This document shows, one piece after another, positions 9,806 to 19,903 of a DNA stretch of 64,000 bases. Position numbers and translations under genes: made by a program. Position 1 is the stretch's first letter, and the number at the start of each line of letters is the position of its first letter. The notes beneath the pieces are model-generated. The model was not told the origin of the DNA. It saw only the letters and a program-made list of their open reading frames with translations, and searched no databases. Location: NCBI RefSeq assembly GCF_910592395.1, contig NC_088318.1, forward strand, positions 124,001 through 188,000, in the 5' to 3' direction. This DNA comes from Lineus longissimus (taxonomy: Eukaryota > Nemertea > Pilidiophora > Heteronemertea > Lineidae).

Positions 9806-10807
9806 TCACCCATTAAATGATTCGAAAAGGTACATTATTGCTGACTGTAACCTAACCTCTCCCCGTTTGAGATTGAAATATAAGAGGTCGCCAGTGCCTC
9901 CTTTAAAGCTGATGAATGTCCGTCTGTGGATCCACTTACTGATCGGTATGTGTGGTTTGAACACAATCTTCTGCTGCCGGGAAAATCTCCTACTTTGTCG
10001 TGGCGACAATATTGCGCTGTAACCAAGACAATTCGAGACGGAGAAACCCGTGATTGTGACCCTCAAGGAGCTTGCGCAAATGAACAATAGGGTTTTATCT
10101 TTATCATTCCAATTTGGTTCACATACTTTGATTCCTTTTTCGATAGTCTTCTGCCGCGTTAGAACCTTGTAATTCAGTCGCCTGCGGCTCACGTACAACC
10201 TGAATTGACTTCTTGATACTGGAGTCAAGGTGAGAATATCTTGGTTCGAGAGGACGTAAACATACGGTGATGCGCGCAGATGTATGGTTCTCCTATCCTG
10301 CAACTCAAAGCGAGGTGCCCCATCCAAGTACCACCTCGCATTATAAACACTCATTTCCTGAGATGGACACGTGACTAGTACTACCCCTGATGAAAAAGTT
10401 AGATATATCATCTTGCTGTACGCGCATGGGTCATCACTTTCTAACGAAGTATCATATTTGGCTGTTTTTCTGGTTCTAAAATCAATGGCTTTGAAAGCTG
10501 TCGGTTTGCTGGTAGACTGGCTGATGAGAAGCATACAGCATCCGTTATGTACTCTCTTCATCAGGTTGTATTGACCGGTATCTTCATAGGTGAAGAAAGA
10601 GGCGTTGTACAGAAGTTGGTAGTGTGGTCCACTTAGGTTCAACCTGTAGCCAAGGACCCTATCATACGGGTTTGATTCATCGCCGTGTTTTAAAATAACG
10701 ATAAGGTCAGTCATAGTGTCAAGCATCAAATAGTCATCAGCTGATAACATCGCCGACGGGTTGAAGCGGACCTTTCGCGGTACTCTGTACTGTACCCAGT
10801 CCGACGC
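9806..10807 (-). CDS. Unrecognised protein, long terminal exon (possible beta-propeller), copy B
   Basis: The open frame of 333 residues follows a strong acceptor (TTCTCTTTCTTATTTTGCTCAG) and ends in a TGA stop. It begins in phase 0 with ASDWVQYR, so at least one upstream exon must supply the start codon; none was identified with confidence. The protein is rich in short beta-strand-like blocks alternating with turns and has no signal peptide or membrane segment. That suggests a WD40-like or kelch-like propeller, but no canonical WD or kelch signature is visible. Its start phase, length and C-terminal pattern (a Trp-Ile pair, then a strand-rich end of about 40 residues) resemble the exon at 12274-13230, so the two look like old paralogues or alternative last exons. 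Function unknown. Confidence 0.6.
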   Translation of the reverse strand, partial: ASDWVQYRVPRKVRFNPSAMLSADDYLMLDTMTDLIVILKHGDESNPYDRVLGYRLNLSGPHYQLLYNASFFTYEDTGQYNLMKRVHNGCCMLLISQSTSKPTAFKAIDFRTRKTAKYDTSLESDDPCAYSKMIYLTFSSGVVLVTCPSQEMSVYNARWYLDGAPRFELQDRRTIHLRASPYVYVLSNQDILTLTPVSRSQFRLYVSRRRLNYKVLTRQKTIEKGIKVCEPNWNDKDKTLLFICASSLRVTITGFSVSNCLGYSAILSPRQSRRFSRQQKIVFKPHIPISKWIHRRTFISFKGGTGDLLYFNLKRGEVRLQSAIMYLFESFNG

Positions 10808-10896
10808 CTGAGCAAAATAAGAAAGAGAAAATGGCGTGCACGTGCAGTGCTCAATTTAAGATGCAGAACTCGGGCCAATTAGGCCACACCGAATAT

Positions 10897-12293
10897 CGTC
10901 TTGTTCTCCTGTTACCCATGACATGCTCATGTGACACGCAACCACCACGAGAGAACGTGCTCTAGCCATCCCTCTGCTGATCTTGTTCTCCTGTTACCCA
11001 TGACATGCTCATGTGACACGCAGCCACCACGAGAGAACGTGCTCTAGCCATCCCTCTGCTGATCTTGTTCTCCTGTTACCCATGACATGCTCATGTGACA
11101 CGCAGCCACCACGAGAGAACGTACTCTAGCCATCCCTCTGCTGATCTTGTTCTCCTGTTACCCATGACATGCTCATGTGACACGCAACCACCACGAGAGA
11201 ACGTGCTCTAGCCATCCCTCTGCTGATCTTGTTCTCCTGTTACGCATGACATGCTCATGTGACACGCAGCCACCACGAGAGAACGTACTCTAGCCATCCC
11301 TCTGCTGATCTTGTTCTCCTGTTACCCATGACATGCTCATGTGACACGCAGCCACCACGAGAGAACGTACTCTAGCCATCCCTCTGCTGATCTTGTTCTC
11401 CTGTTACCCATGACATGCTCATGTGACACGCAGCCACCACGAGAGAACGTACTCTAGCCATCCCTCTGCTGATCTTGTTCTCCTGTTACCCATGACATGC
11501 TCATGTGACACGCAGCCACCACGAGAGAACGTACTCTAGCCATCCCTCTGCTGATCTTGTTCTCCTGTTACGCATGACATGCTCATGTGACACGCAGCCA
11601 CCACGAGAGAACGTGCTCTAGCCATCCCTCTGCTGATCTTGTTCTCCTGTTACCCATGACATGCTCATGTGACACGCAGCCACCACGAGAGAACGTGCTC
11701 TAGCCATCCCTCTGCTGATCTTGTTCTCCTGTTACCCATGACATGCTCATGAGACACGCAGCCACCACGAGAGAACGTGCTCTAGCCATCCCTCTGCTGA
11801 TCTTGTTCTCCTGTTACCCATGACATGCTCATGTGACACGCAACCACCACGAGAGAACGTGCTCTAGCCATCCCTCTGCTGATCTTGTTCTCCTGTTACC
11901 CATGACATGTTCATGTGATACGCAACCACCACGAGAGAACGTGCTCTAGCCATCCCTTTGCTGATCTTGTTCTCCTGTTACCCATGACATGTTCATGTGA
12001 CACGCAACCACCACGAGAGAACGTGCTCTAGCCATCCCTCTGCTGATCTTGTTCTCCTGTTACCCATGACATGCTCATGTGACACGCAACCACCACGAGA
12101 GAACGTGCTCTAGCCATCCCTCTGCTGATCTTGTTCTCCTGTTACCCATGACATGTTCATGTGACACGCAACCACCACGAGAGAACGTGCTCTAGCCATC
12201 CCTCTGCTGATCTTGTTCTCCTGTTACCCATGACATGCTCATGTGACACGCAACCACCACGAGAGAACGTGCTCTAGCCATCCCTCTGCTCGT
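10897..12293. repeat. 82-bp minisatellite, about 17 copies
   Basis: A unit with CTTGTTCTCCTGTTACCC, ATGACATGCTCATGTGACA and ACGAGAGAACGTGCTCTAG repeats every 82 bases with few substitutions (for example C/G in ACCC/ACGC and the position giving AACGTGC/AACGTAC). The last copy overlaps the 3' end of the neighbouring coding exon, whose stop codon TAG lies in the unit. Confidence 0.95.
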
Positions 12294-13230
12294 CTGAATA
12301 GATTAATAGGGTGTCAACTTTTCCTGTGTTTTTAGCTATCGGCATGTACATTATGTTGCCATACCGATCTAAATATACGTTCTGCTTATCAAAACGTATC
12401 CATTCTAGAAAGTCGACTCTTACACAATCAATGGGGTTAAGGCTCACTTGTTGTAGACGCTTTTCTTGAGAGCAGTAGATCTGGCATCCCCACTTTATCA
12501 TAATTTTATTTGATTGTGGTGATGACAGCAGCAGTAGATGCGGCCTATGAAATACTACCAATCTCCCCCGGAAAGGGAGATTATATGACATTGGAACGCT
12601 GTAGTTCGTTGACCGACTAAGTACAGTCATTTTGACGCTGCTTTCTGACCGTATTAGTACCACGGCAAAGAGTACACTATATACCAGTGTTTGAGGCTTT
12701 GTAATCATGGTAACACCATTGGTTAAATTAAAGATGACCTCATGACGGTAATGAATAATTTTCAATTCGTATATTATAACTTTTCGGCTATTCGAACCAC
12801 AATGAACTAGTGTTGGTTTTGAAAAAAAAATGTTGCCCTGATCTCCTCGATTATTTACAAACTTATCAAAACACCATTGATCGCCTTTCGGGTAAATAAT
12901 CTGACCAGCTATTTTCATTTGCTTACTTGTCCTTAAGTCATACAACTCTATGCTGAACGAATTTGAAAATTTTACCAGTAAGATAAAATGGGCATACTGG
13001 ATTATATAGGCCTTTCTTCGCGACCTGATGTAGAGTCTTGGTGAGTATTCCAACGTGTAGGCATTCAGCTGATGGTTGTATCCATAAAGTAAAAAACGAT
13101 GCCATGGGATCGGCTGCTCTATTATAATAGCAATAATATACTCATCATACCCCAACTGGGCGTCGTTTTTTATGATCAACGGGGGGACAATACGCAACCT
13201 TTTTCTTTCCACAAACCTCATGCGTTGACT
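12274..13230 (-). CDS. Unrecognised protein, long terminal exon (possible beta-propeller), copy A
   Basis: The open frame gives 318 residues from a TTTCTCCCCAG acceptor to a TAG stop, entered in phase 0 (SQRMRFVERKR). A start at the internal ATG (13221) is possible but the acceptor just upstream argues for an earlier exon; 14081-14353 is a phase-compatible candidate. The content is beta-strand-rich with many Ile, Val, Leu and Tyr residues, no signal peptide and no clear motif. The last five codons, Gln-Arg-Asp-Gly-stop, are encoded by sequence identical to the adjoining 82-bp minisatellite unit. It is similar in size, phase and end to the exon at 9806-10807. Function unknown; a divergent propeller or F-box-associated domain is one possibility. 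Confidence 0.6.
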   Translation of the reverse strand, partial: SQRMRFVERKRLRIVPPLIIKNDAQLGYDEYIIAIIIEQPIPWHRFLLYGYNHQLNAYTLEYSPRLYIRSRRKAYIIQYAHFILLVKFSNSFSIELYDLRTSKQMKIAGQIIYPKGDQWCFDKFVNNRGDQGNIFFSKPTLVHCGSNSRKVIIYELKIIHYRHEVIFNLTNGVTMITKPQTLVYSVLFAVVLIRSESSVKMTVLSRSTNYSVPMSYNLPFRGRLVVFHRPHLLLLSSPQSNKIMIKWGCQIYCSQEKRLQQVSLNPIDCVRVDFLEWIRFDKQNVYLDRYGNIMYMPIAKNTGKVDTLLIYSDEQRDG

Positions 13231-14080
13231 CTGGGGAGAAATTATGAGTACATGTAGTTACTCCGTGTCAGGCAGTCTTTCCTCACCGAGGACAGCCAGC
13301 ACGAGTAGAGGTCATCTCAAGGTCAGGCTGTACATGCACCTGTGCACATGGTCAAAGAGTATAGGCATGAGACTCGATAATTTATCAAATTAATTTATCA
13401 TTTTCAAAACTCCATTCATCAAATCCACACTTCGCACGGTAAAGGTGCGCCGGATGAGGATGTGTCGCAACTCCGTGAAGTCGCTCTACTCCAATGCATC
13501 TTGGACACTCCGTGAAGTCTCACTACTCTTTGTTCTCATCTCAACATTGGCGAATCATGTTGACAGAAGAATCATAGGCACTCAGTACGAGGCGGCCAAT
13601 CATATCATAGCCACCCATAACGAGGCAGCCAATGATATCCCACATGAATAATTACACTCTGGACTTATGGCACCGTGCCAGTCATTGAACGACAAAACGA
13701 CCTCGGAAAAAGCAAAGAAAGCTGCCAGATACTGACTGCTGCACCTACAGTGATGTTGATACTGTCAGTTGTTTTCATCTTATCACACAGCTGACAGATG
13801 AGAGGGTAGTTATGATACGGGGAGGTAATAGTCACATTTTAAACAAGCTGACTAAGCTTACATCTGTTCACACAACAGCGGCTTTCTACACAGATCCTTA
13901 TATACACTCTCTTGAGACTTGGACAGCCAATTAGAGGAGAAAGGCAATAAAAAACATTCAAATTACACACTCTAACTAAACCCTCAGCGTTTCCTCTTTA
14001 CCATACAGGTTCAGCTGAGAGAATTACATAGGACGATAAAGAGACGTGCATTCATACATTCAAATAAAAGGTAAACATAC

Positions 14081-14353
14081 CTTCCGCATGTACATACGGC
14101 TGTGATCCCGCTCCATCACGTCCGTCTGCTCCAGACACGCCCCCCTCTTCCTACTCAACCGACACGAGATTGTCCCATTGTTCAGCAGAAGCAGGTTGAT
14201 GGTCAAGCATCGCAGCATGACCAGACAGGTCACTGTACATGCGATGTCGGAAAGAGCCCTTTGATTGTCTAGATCAGGTCGCACCATAACTAAATTGTCT
14301 ACAAGTCGCACATATGCGTATGTTCTCATAGCGCGCGGGTTCGTGCGCACCAT
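14081..14353 (-). CDS. Candidate first exon for the propeller-like gene (weak)
   Basis: Ninety-one codons run from an ATG in good context (AAAATGG) to a GTATGT donor in phase 0, the phase needed by the exon at 12274-13230 and by that at 9806-10807. The protein has a moderately hydrophobic middle and a Cys/Arg-rich end and matches no family I know. The link to the downstream exons rests on strand, distance and phase only. Confidence 0.25.
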
Positions 14354-17088
14354 TTTAGTTTCTGGTGATGAGAGTACACTCTTGTAGAAAAGTAAAACGA
14401 CGCCTGATTTACCTGAAAGTTTTGGAAGGAATTAGATATTTCTGCCGCATAAACATGGCATAGTTTGCTCTCACAGGTTGTTTCAGCGATCCCATGCAGA
14501 AATAATAATAAAATAACATACAATGTCACAATTTCAATAATATGAAGAAAAAAATCAACATTGAATCTTGAAAGTTTTACTTCCAAATAGGTTGTTTTTT
14601 TATATACTAGTCAGTAGTTCAAAGACTTTCTGTGAAAAGCATTTTCTTTGGTTGATATTTGATGTACAATGTATCTCCAAAATAATACTCAATTCAGTTT
14701 TTCAACTAGAGGCACTAGAGTCATTGAAATCACACACAATAATATGTTCCATTGTCTACACTCTGTATGTCTTGAGATACATAAGGTATTAGGACGGCTA
14801 ATTAATCATGCCCACTTGAATCGATGATCATCGCTATTTTTACCTCGATCCCAAACGATTGACAACAGTGTAGTACCCTTTCCACTCGGAGCAGTTTACT
14901 CTCGGTACCGGTAGAAATGTATACCATACTGACGGTCAGCAGCGTCAAAGCTCAGAGTATTTTCATCCACTCGGGGTCACTGCCATGGCACACTACATGA
15001 GACCTCCTATTATAGATCCTTTGGTTCTTAAACCGGAACGACGGCTAATACGCTGACGTAGACAAACGATGCTTTTAGTTCCAGTTCAGTCGCTAGGGGG
15101 ACGCAGAAGCCCGGTGATATCTAGCTAGCCGCTTGCTGAACAAGTGTCAAATGTTGTCTTGTTAGGTGAGCTGCTTGCTTGACAACACTGAAAACTGATC
15201 TTGTTCAGTGAGCCCGGTCGATGCGACGAACTGCTTTAGAATTCTGCCGTGTTTGGCAAGCCGGAGATCACAAGCTATCAGCCAATCAGAGAGATTAATG
15301 ACTCACACGTTCTGACGTATCGTAGTTGAGTGCACTGTTATTGGAACACCCGATACGACATATCAAACTTGTGCAGGCTAACTGTCGGCGTCATCCTACT
15401 GATAAGACACTTGATCGTAGTTTGACAAAGTAATGTCGTACGCCAGAAAATCACTGATGAGAAAACTCGACGATAAGTGAATGATATTGCTTGGGGTTAT
15501 TCGAGAACATCTGATGTATATTGCGGTTTCTTCCCAAATCCAAAACAACTGTCTGCTCTGGCTCTGTGGCAAACTGTCGCCATCTCTTGGCATGCTAACG
15601 GACGAGGTGTTTGCGAGTATTTGATGCATGAACTGAAAGGAAATGTTTTAGTGACAGGAGGAACACCAATCTGTACCTGCACCTAAAAAGCCTTCACATA
15701 TTCAGCAGGATGCTCTTACCCCTGCCAACCTTTATTCTCGAGGTGACCGAATATTCATTTATTGGAATCGATGTCTCATTATCTCAGTCGAATTTGACAC
15801 ACTCACGAAAATGCTCATGACCACTAGAGGTGGCCATTACACGACAATGCTCATGAGTATTACATGTAAGTGAATATTATACCATGTGGCTCGGATTTAA
15901 TAAAACCGCCTCCATTTGTAATGCAATCAAAGGGTCTTTCCGAGAAATAAAACCGATCAGTAATTTCGACGTAACGAAGGCGCAATCATACTACAATCAA
16001 ATGGGCTGGACTCAGTCAGCTCATGAATGGGTAATGTTGATCAGGGTTTCTCTCGATCTCGTCGAATGTGGGACTGTGCTGTAGTTGCATCGAGCATGTT
16101 ACACGGCGCTCTGAATGCATATGCATTTACAGGCACTTACACAGGTTTAATGATGATATACCACATTAGGTAAGACAATCACGTGAACGCTGGCTTACAC
16201 CTATTCGCTGAGGTGTTCCTCGGCTCCCTTTCCTCTAAACGACGAGTTATGCCTTGATATGGAGACAATCCATCATTCAATCAATATGCATATGTAGCCT
16301 TTATAAGTGAAATGAGACGATTTCCCGGCAGATCGCGTATACTGCGCGGTGCAGCTCATATACTTCAGCACATTTTCCTGTTTTAGGGAATTCCCGGACA
16401 AATTACGGATATTTTTCAGACTTTTCACCAAAAACCCGAGGAAGCCACGGAAATCCACACTTTCTGAGATTTCTGTGGTAACCAGGCCGATGATGCGTCA
16501 CTCATGACAGCGGGTCTCACGGCGGATTGATGGGCTTCATATAGAACATGACTGACGCCTGCTTTTCCAGTATTCAGAACAAAAGTACAGAATGGTATTA
16601 TAGGTTTTGCCTGGAGGTGTGCGGTTGGCATCCCCAGCTATTGTCTGATTCCATGGTTGTTAAGGCCTAGCGTCAGCATCATGATCAAGGACATCAGACA
16701 ATCCATTTTTAACACAAGTGGTTGAATAATTAAACTGGCGTATTCAGATGATAATTGATGTTGTGTGGATCAAAACCACCAAGTGTCGATTGCTGGAGGT
16801 GTTACAAATGGGCACTTAACCCTTTCATTTCCATCCACCGGTTGCGATTGTTATTTCCTAAAATAGTGTCTTCAGTAGATACATTTTCATCTGATTAAGG
16901 AAAGCTCACATACATATCTTTAAAAAAAGCAAACTTTTTCATTCAGTAGCTTATAAATTTGCCACAAACTATCACCTGTTCCAGGTGTTATTCTCATATC
17001 CATACCACAGACAGAAGCAAATGGGAACTGTCATATTCTCCGAGGCTACTTAGTTCAACATTCCCCTCCAAGGAAACACATATTCTCT
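14354..17088. other. Intergenic; no gene recognised
   Basis: Open frames are short, and several begin at non-ATG codons. One hydrophobic frame at about 14413-14586 (-) has no ATG and no acceptor. No tandem repeat or RNA gene was seen. Confidence 0.4.
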
Positions 17089-18822
17089 TCACTGGTGTTT
17101 ATTTTGCATACCGGTGATGTAGATGTCACTGAATGTTACCGCTTTCGGTTTCAAACAACCAAGCCTCTTGAATATCGAAACAAACACTCGTAATCTCGTC
17201 TCCAGGATGATAGCAATTTCGACCCGCTTCAGACTGCGCATGAGGTTGTCGTATTTGGTGACGTCAGAGGTAACGTCCCCGATGGCGGTGATTAAGAAAT
17301 TGAGCATCAAGATCACCATGACAATAACAAACGACATATGAGTGACGATGAAGGCAACTCGCCCGAACTCATTTTTTCCAATCGGGTCGTCGAGAACATC
17401 CAACAGAAGCTTAAAGGCATAGTACATGTTTTCGAAAATAGATCCGTCGACAAAGCTCAAGCAATACATCCTGGCAATCATGTTAAACGCCTTCACAAAG
17501 GAAAGGAAGAGGATAGTGTTTAAGATGATGAAGTTGACCAAGGTTGCGAGAGTAGCTTGGAAGCCCATCACGAGGTGGCCGATAGAGGGCAGCAGCTGTA
17601 AGAAGAACAGAAGCGACCATAGCACCATGACTCCTCCCACCAGATACAACACCATGACCAGGTTATCGAGGTGAATGTTCTCCATGATATCATCAGATAT
17701 CCACTGGGTTCCTGCAGTCAGCGTTACCATGGCAAAATGATTTATCCGGAAAAACAAAGCGGATGTGACATATGCTCCTCTTTTGATTGGTCGATTGTAT
17801 ATGTCGTTTTGTTTACGTTTGATTACGAGAAGCACAAGCTCAGTGACGTCATTGATTATGGATCCATAGCAGTACAGCAGGATTAAAATATGAAGGGTTT
17901 CGCGCAACCAGATATGAGAGTAGAATTCACGCTGCCACGCTGGTATCAATCGAGAAGTCCTATTTTCTTCTCGACATTCACTTGCAGTAACTTCAGTGAT
18001 TCCAACCATCATTTCGTCCTCGAAGAGGTAGACAACGACAAACAGAACATGGAGCGCTACCCACGCCATCAGATGGAACCAAACAGACGCAAACTTCCGG
18101 TTTATCCAATGCTTCATCAACGGCGTTTCGAAGAATGAATCTGACAGTTCCCCTAGATCGTTTCTGCGCATGTGCAAGAGGAATCTCAGTGGTGACTTCC
18201 GGTGGCGGTTGCTATCATCCCACGATTCATACTCCGCCAATTCGTATGTGACACGCTCGAAAGGCCCGATGTATTCATGCACCGTTTTGTATACACCTTC
18301 AGTGTCCACGATAGCCTGGACTAGGTGGAATATCCCCAGTCGTGAGGCGAGCTCCAGTGGACGTAAACCATCGCGGTCTTCACCATGGAGGAGTCTTGTG
18401 AGGCCACCCTTCTCCCTCAGCACTTCCTTGATGTGCCGATAGGTGGCGACTAACCCCTTTTCCTTCTCCTTACAACAGAATCCCGTCCAGCACAGTGCGT
18501 GAACAATATTATTTCCGTCAGCATCGGAGGTTTCAATGTCAGCTCCATGCGACATCAACAGATCGAACACATCGATACAGCCATGAATAGCTGCTACGAA
18601 GATAGGGAAGGAGCTCCTTAATTTGCCCCCGAACGGATCCAAGTTAGCCTCGCTCTCGATCGGGAAGATTTCGTCATTTAGTACAGACATTTTGTTTTCA
18701 AAGTTCTCGCCGAAGATACCATTCACTGCCTCGACATCATTTTCTCGTATAGCGATGTAATATTGACGACTTGTTTCACATTCTAAAACACTCTTTGATA
18801 GATCTAAGCTTGTCCGCGCCAT
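17089..18822 (-). CDS. TRP-like cation channel with N-terminal ankyrin repeats
   Basis: The reading frame is uninterrupted and gives 577 residues from the ATG at 18822 (AAAATGG context; the frame extends upstream only from a TTG). Residues about 65-175 carry ankyrin-type repeats (for example FVAAIHGCIDVFDLLMSHGA). Six hydrophobic segments follow, near 244-267, 308-335, 353-373, 385-410, 421-445 and 488-515, with a pore-loop-like region between the last two (YYAFKLLLDVLDDPIG). S6 ends in LMLNFLITAIGD, like the gate region of TRPV/TRPA-type channels. An NRT sequon lies in the S1-S2 loop. TRP channels are plasma-membrane cation channels in sensory and calcium signalling. The N-terminus is shorter than in TRPA, closer to TRPV in size. 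Subfamily is uncertain; lack of introns is notable. AATAAA overlaps the last codons. Confidence 0.8.
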   Translation of the reverse strand: MARTSLDLSKSVLECETSRQYYIAIRENDVEAVNGIFGENFENKMSVLNDEIFPIESEANLDPFGGKLRSSFPIFVAAIHGCIDVFDLLMSHGADIETSDADGNNIVHALCWTGFCCKEKEKGLVATYRHIKEVLREKGGLTRLLHGEDRDGLRPLELASRLGIFHLVQAIVDTEGVYKTVHEYIGPFERVTYELAEYESWDDSNRHRKSPLRFLLHMRRNDLGELSDSFFETPLMKHWINRKFASVWFHLMAWVALHVLFVVVYLFEDEMMVGITEVTASECREENRTSRLIPAWQREFYSHIWLRETLHILILLYCYGSIINDVTELVLLVIKRKQNDIYNRPIKRGAYVTSALFFRINHFAMVTLTAGTQWISDDIMENIHLDNLVMVLYLVGGVMVLWSLLFFLQLLPSIGHLVMGFQATLATLVNFIILNTILFLSFVKAFNMIARMYCLSFVDGSIFENMYYAFKLLLDVLDDPIGKNEFGRVAFIVTHMSFVIVMVILMLNFLITAIGDVTSDVTKYDNLMRSLKRVEIAIILETRLRVFVSIFKRLGCLKPKAVTFSDIYITGMQNKHQ

Positions 18823-19903
18823 TTTAGATTGTCCCTGGATTGAAGTGTCCCGTTGTCGATATTCCAAAGACTGGTCCGTCGTTTTCCACGAGCAGATTTG
18901 TGCGATTTGTCCAAAACTGAAGAGTGCGATGATAAATCGATTGGCCCTATCAGGACATGAATCTCGCTCCCACTGTATGCTGTTCTACACTGAACGGAAC
19001 AAGCTACACCACCGGACTACCGAATGGTATCTGCATCCGATACTAAGTAACAGGAACATTGTAAAGGCTAAGTTTCGGAATGCTAGCAAGTTGGCAGCAG
19101 TTCGTAAGGTGAGGTTATAATGTAGGCCAAGAGCAGCTGGCCTTGATCCGTGCAGTGAACACCTGAGGAACGCATGTTATACTGACACAACTAAGATTCA
19201 AGGACGCCTGTGTAGCTACACTATCACTATACTTGTATATTACCATCAGCTAAACGAAGCAACCAATTTGCTTCTAAAATTGAGCTTAATACGATATTGA
19301 TTGTATTACCTCTTTCGAAACAGCATGCTTTATAGTCATACGATTCGTTAGTTTTGTACACTCGAGGGTCATAACGAAGGTGTCAAGAACCTCAGTATAT
19401 AAGTCAGCATCACCAGACACATGAGTCTGGATTCAATATTATTAGCAAGGATTTTTACTTGGGCTGACATCTTGCTGACAGAATTGATGCTCCACTCTTT
19501 CGTAAAGCTCAAGGTTTATTCCCTAGGATTATCGTAACGATAATCACAACTCCCAATATTTCACATGTGGTATAGCTCATGGAATCATAGATTGTTTCAA
19601 AGGTCAGATTTCACCGACTCGTAAGCTCATGGAATCATAGATTGTTTCAAAGGTCAGATTACACCGACTGACCAACAGAACCAGATAAGTTGTAAACTAT
19701 CATTCTTCCTTCATTCTGGTGACGATACCATGGAGCATAAGCCTGTTTGAGATGGTATATTTCAAATCATTCCTCCCAATGAAATATTCATAGTATAAAT
19801 TTGATCATACTTTAATGGACAAAGCAAGCATGTTCATCATATATGACAAATGTTTTATCACCGCAGTGGGGGAACACTGCGAACAGGAACCAGCAGATAT
19901 TTT
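18823..19903. other. 5' flank of the TRP-like gene; no further gene recognised
   Basis: The interval probably holds the TRP promoter. The only structure seen is a 46-bp direct duplication at 19574-19669, listed separately. Confidence 0.4.
19574..19669. repeat. 46-bp direct duplication
   Basis: AGCTCATGGAATCATAGATT and the following 26 bases occur at 19574-19619 and 19624-19669 with a single substitution, at 50-base spacing. Confidence 0.85.

Noticed and set aside
10897-12293. CRISPR-like array
   Set aside because: Repeats are contiguous without unique spacers and the genome is eukaryotic; it is a minisatellite. The same applies to the other tandem arrays.
14413-14586. Hydrophobic open frame resembling a signal peptide exon
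   Set aside because: The frame opens at TTG with no ATG, and no acceptor is visible; the following frame is out of phase with the candidate exon at 14081-14353.
17338-18442. Several plus-strand open frames opposite the TRP gene
   Set aside because: They are antisense shadows of a long real coding frame.
18823-18867. 15-codon N-terminal extension of the TRP-like channel
   Set aside because: It begins at a TTG; the ATG at 18822 has a strong context and is the simpler start.
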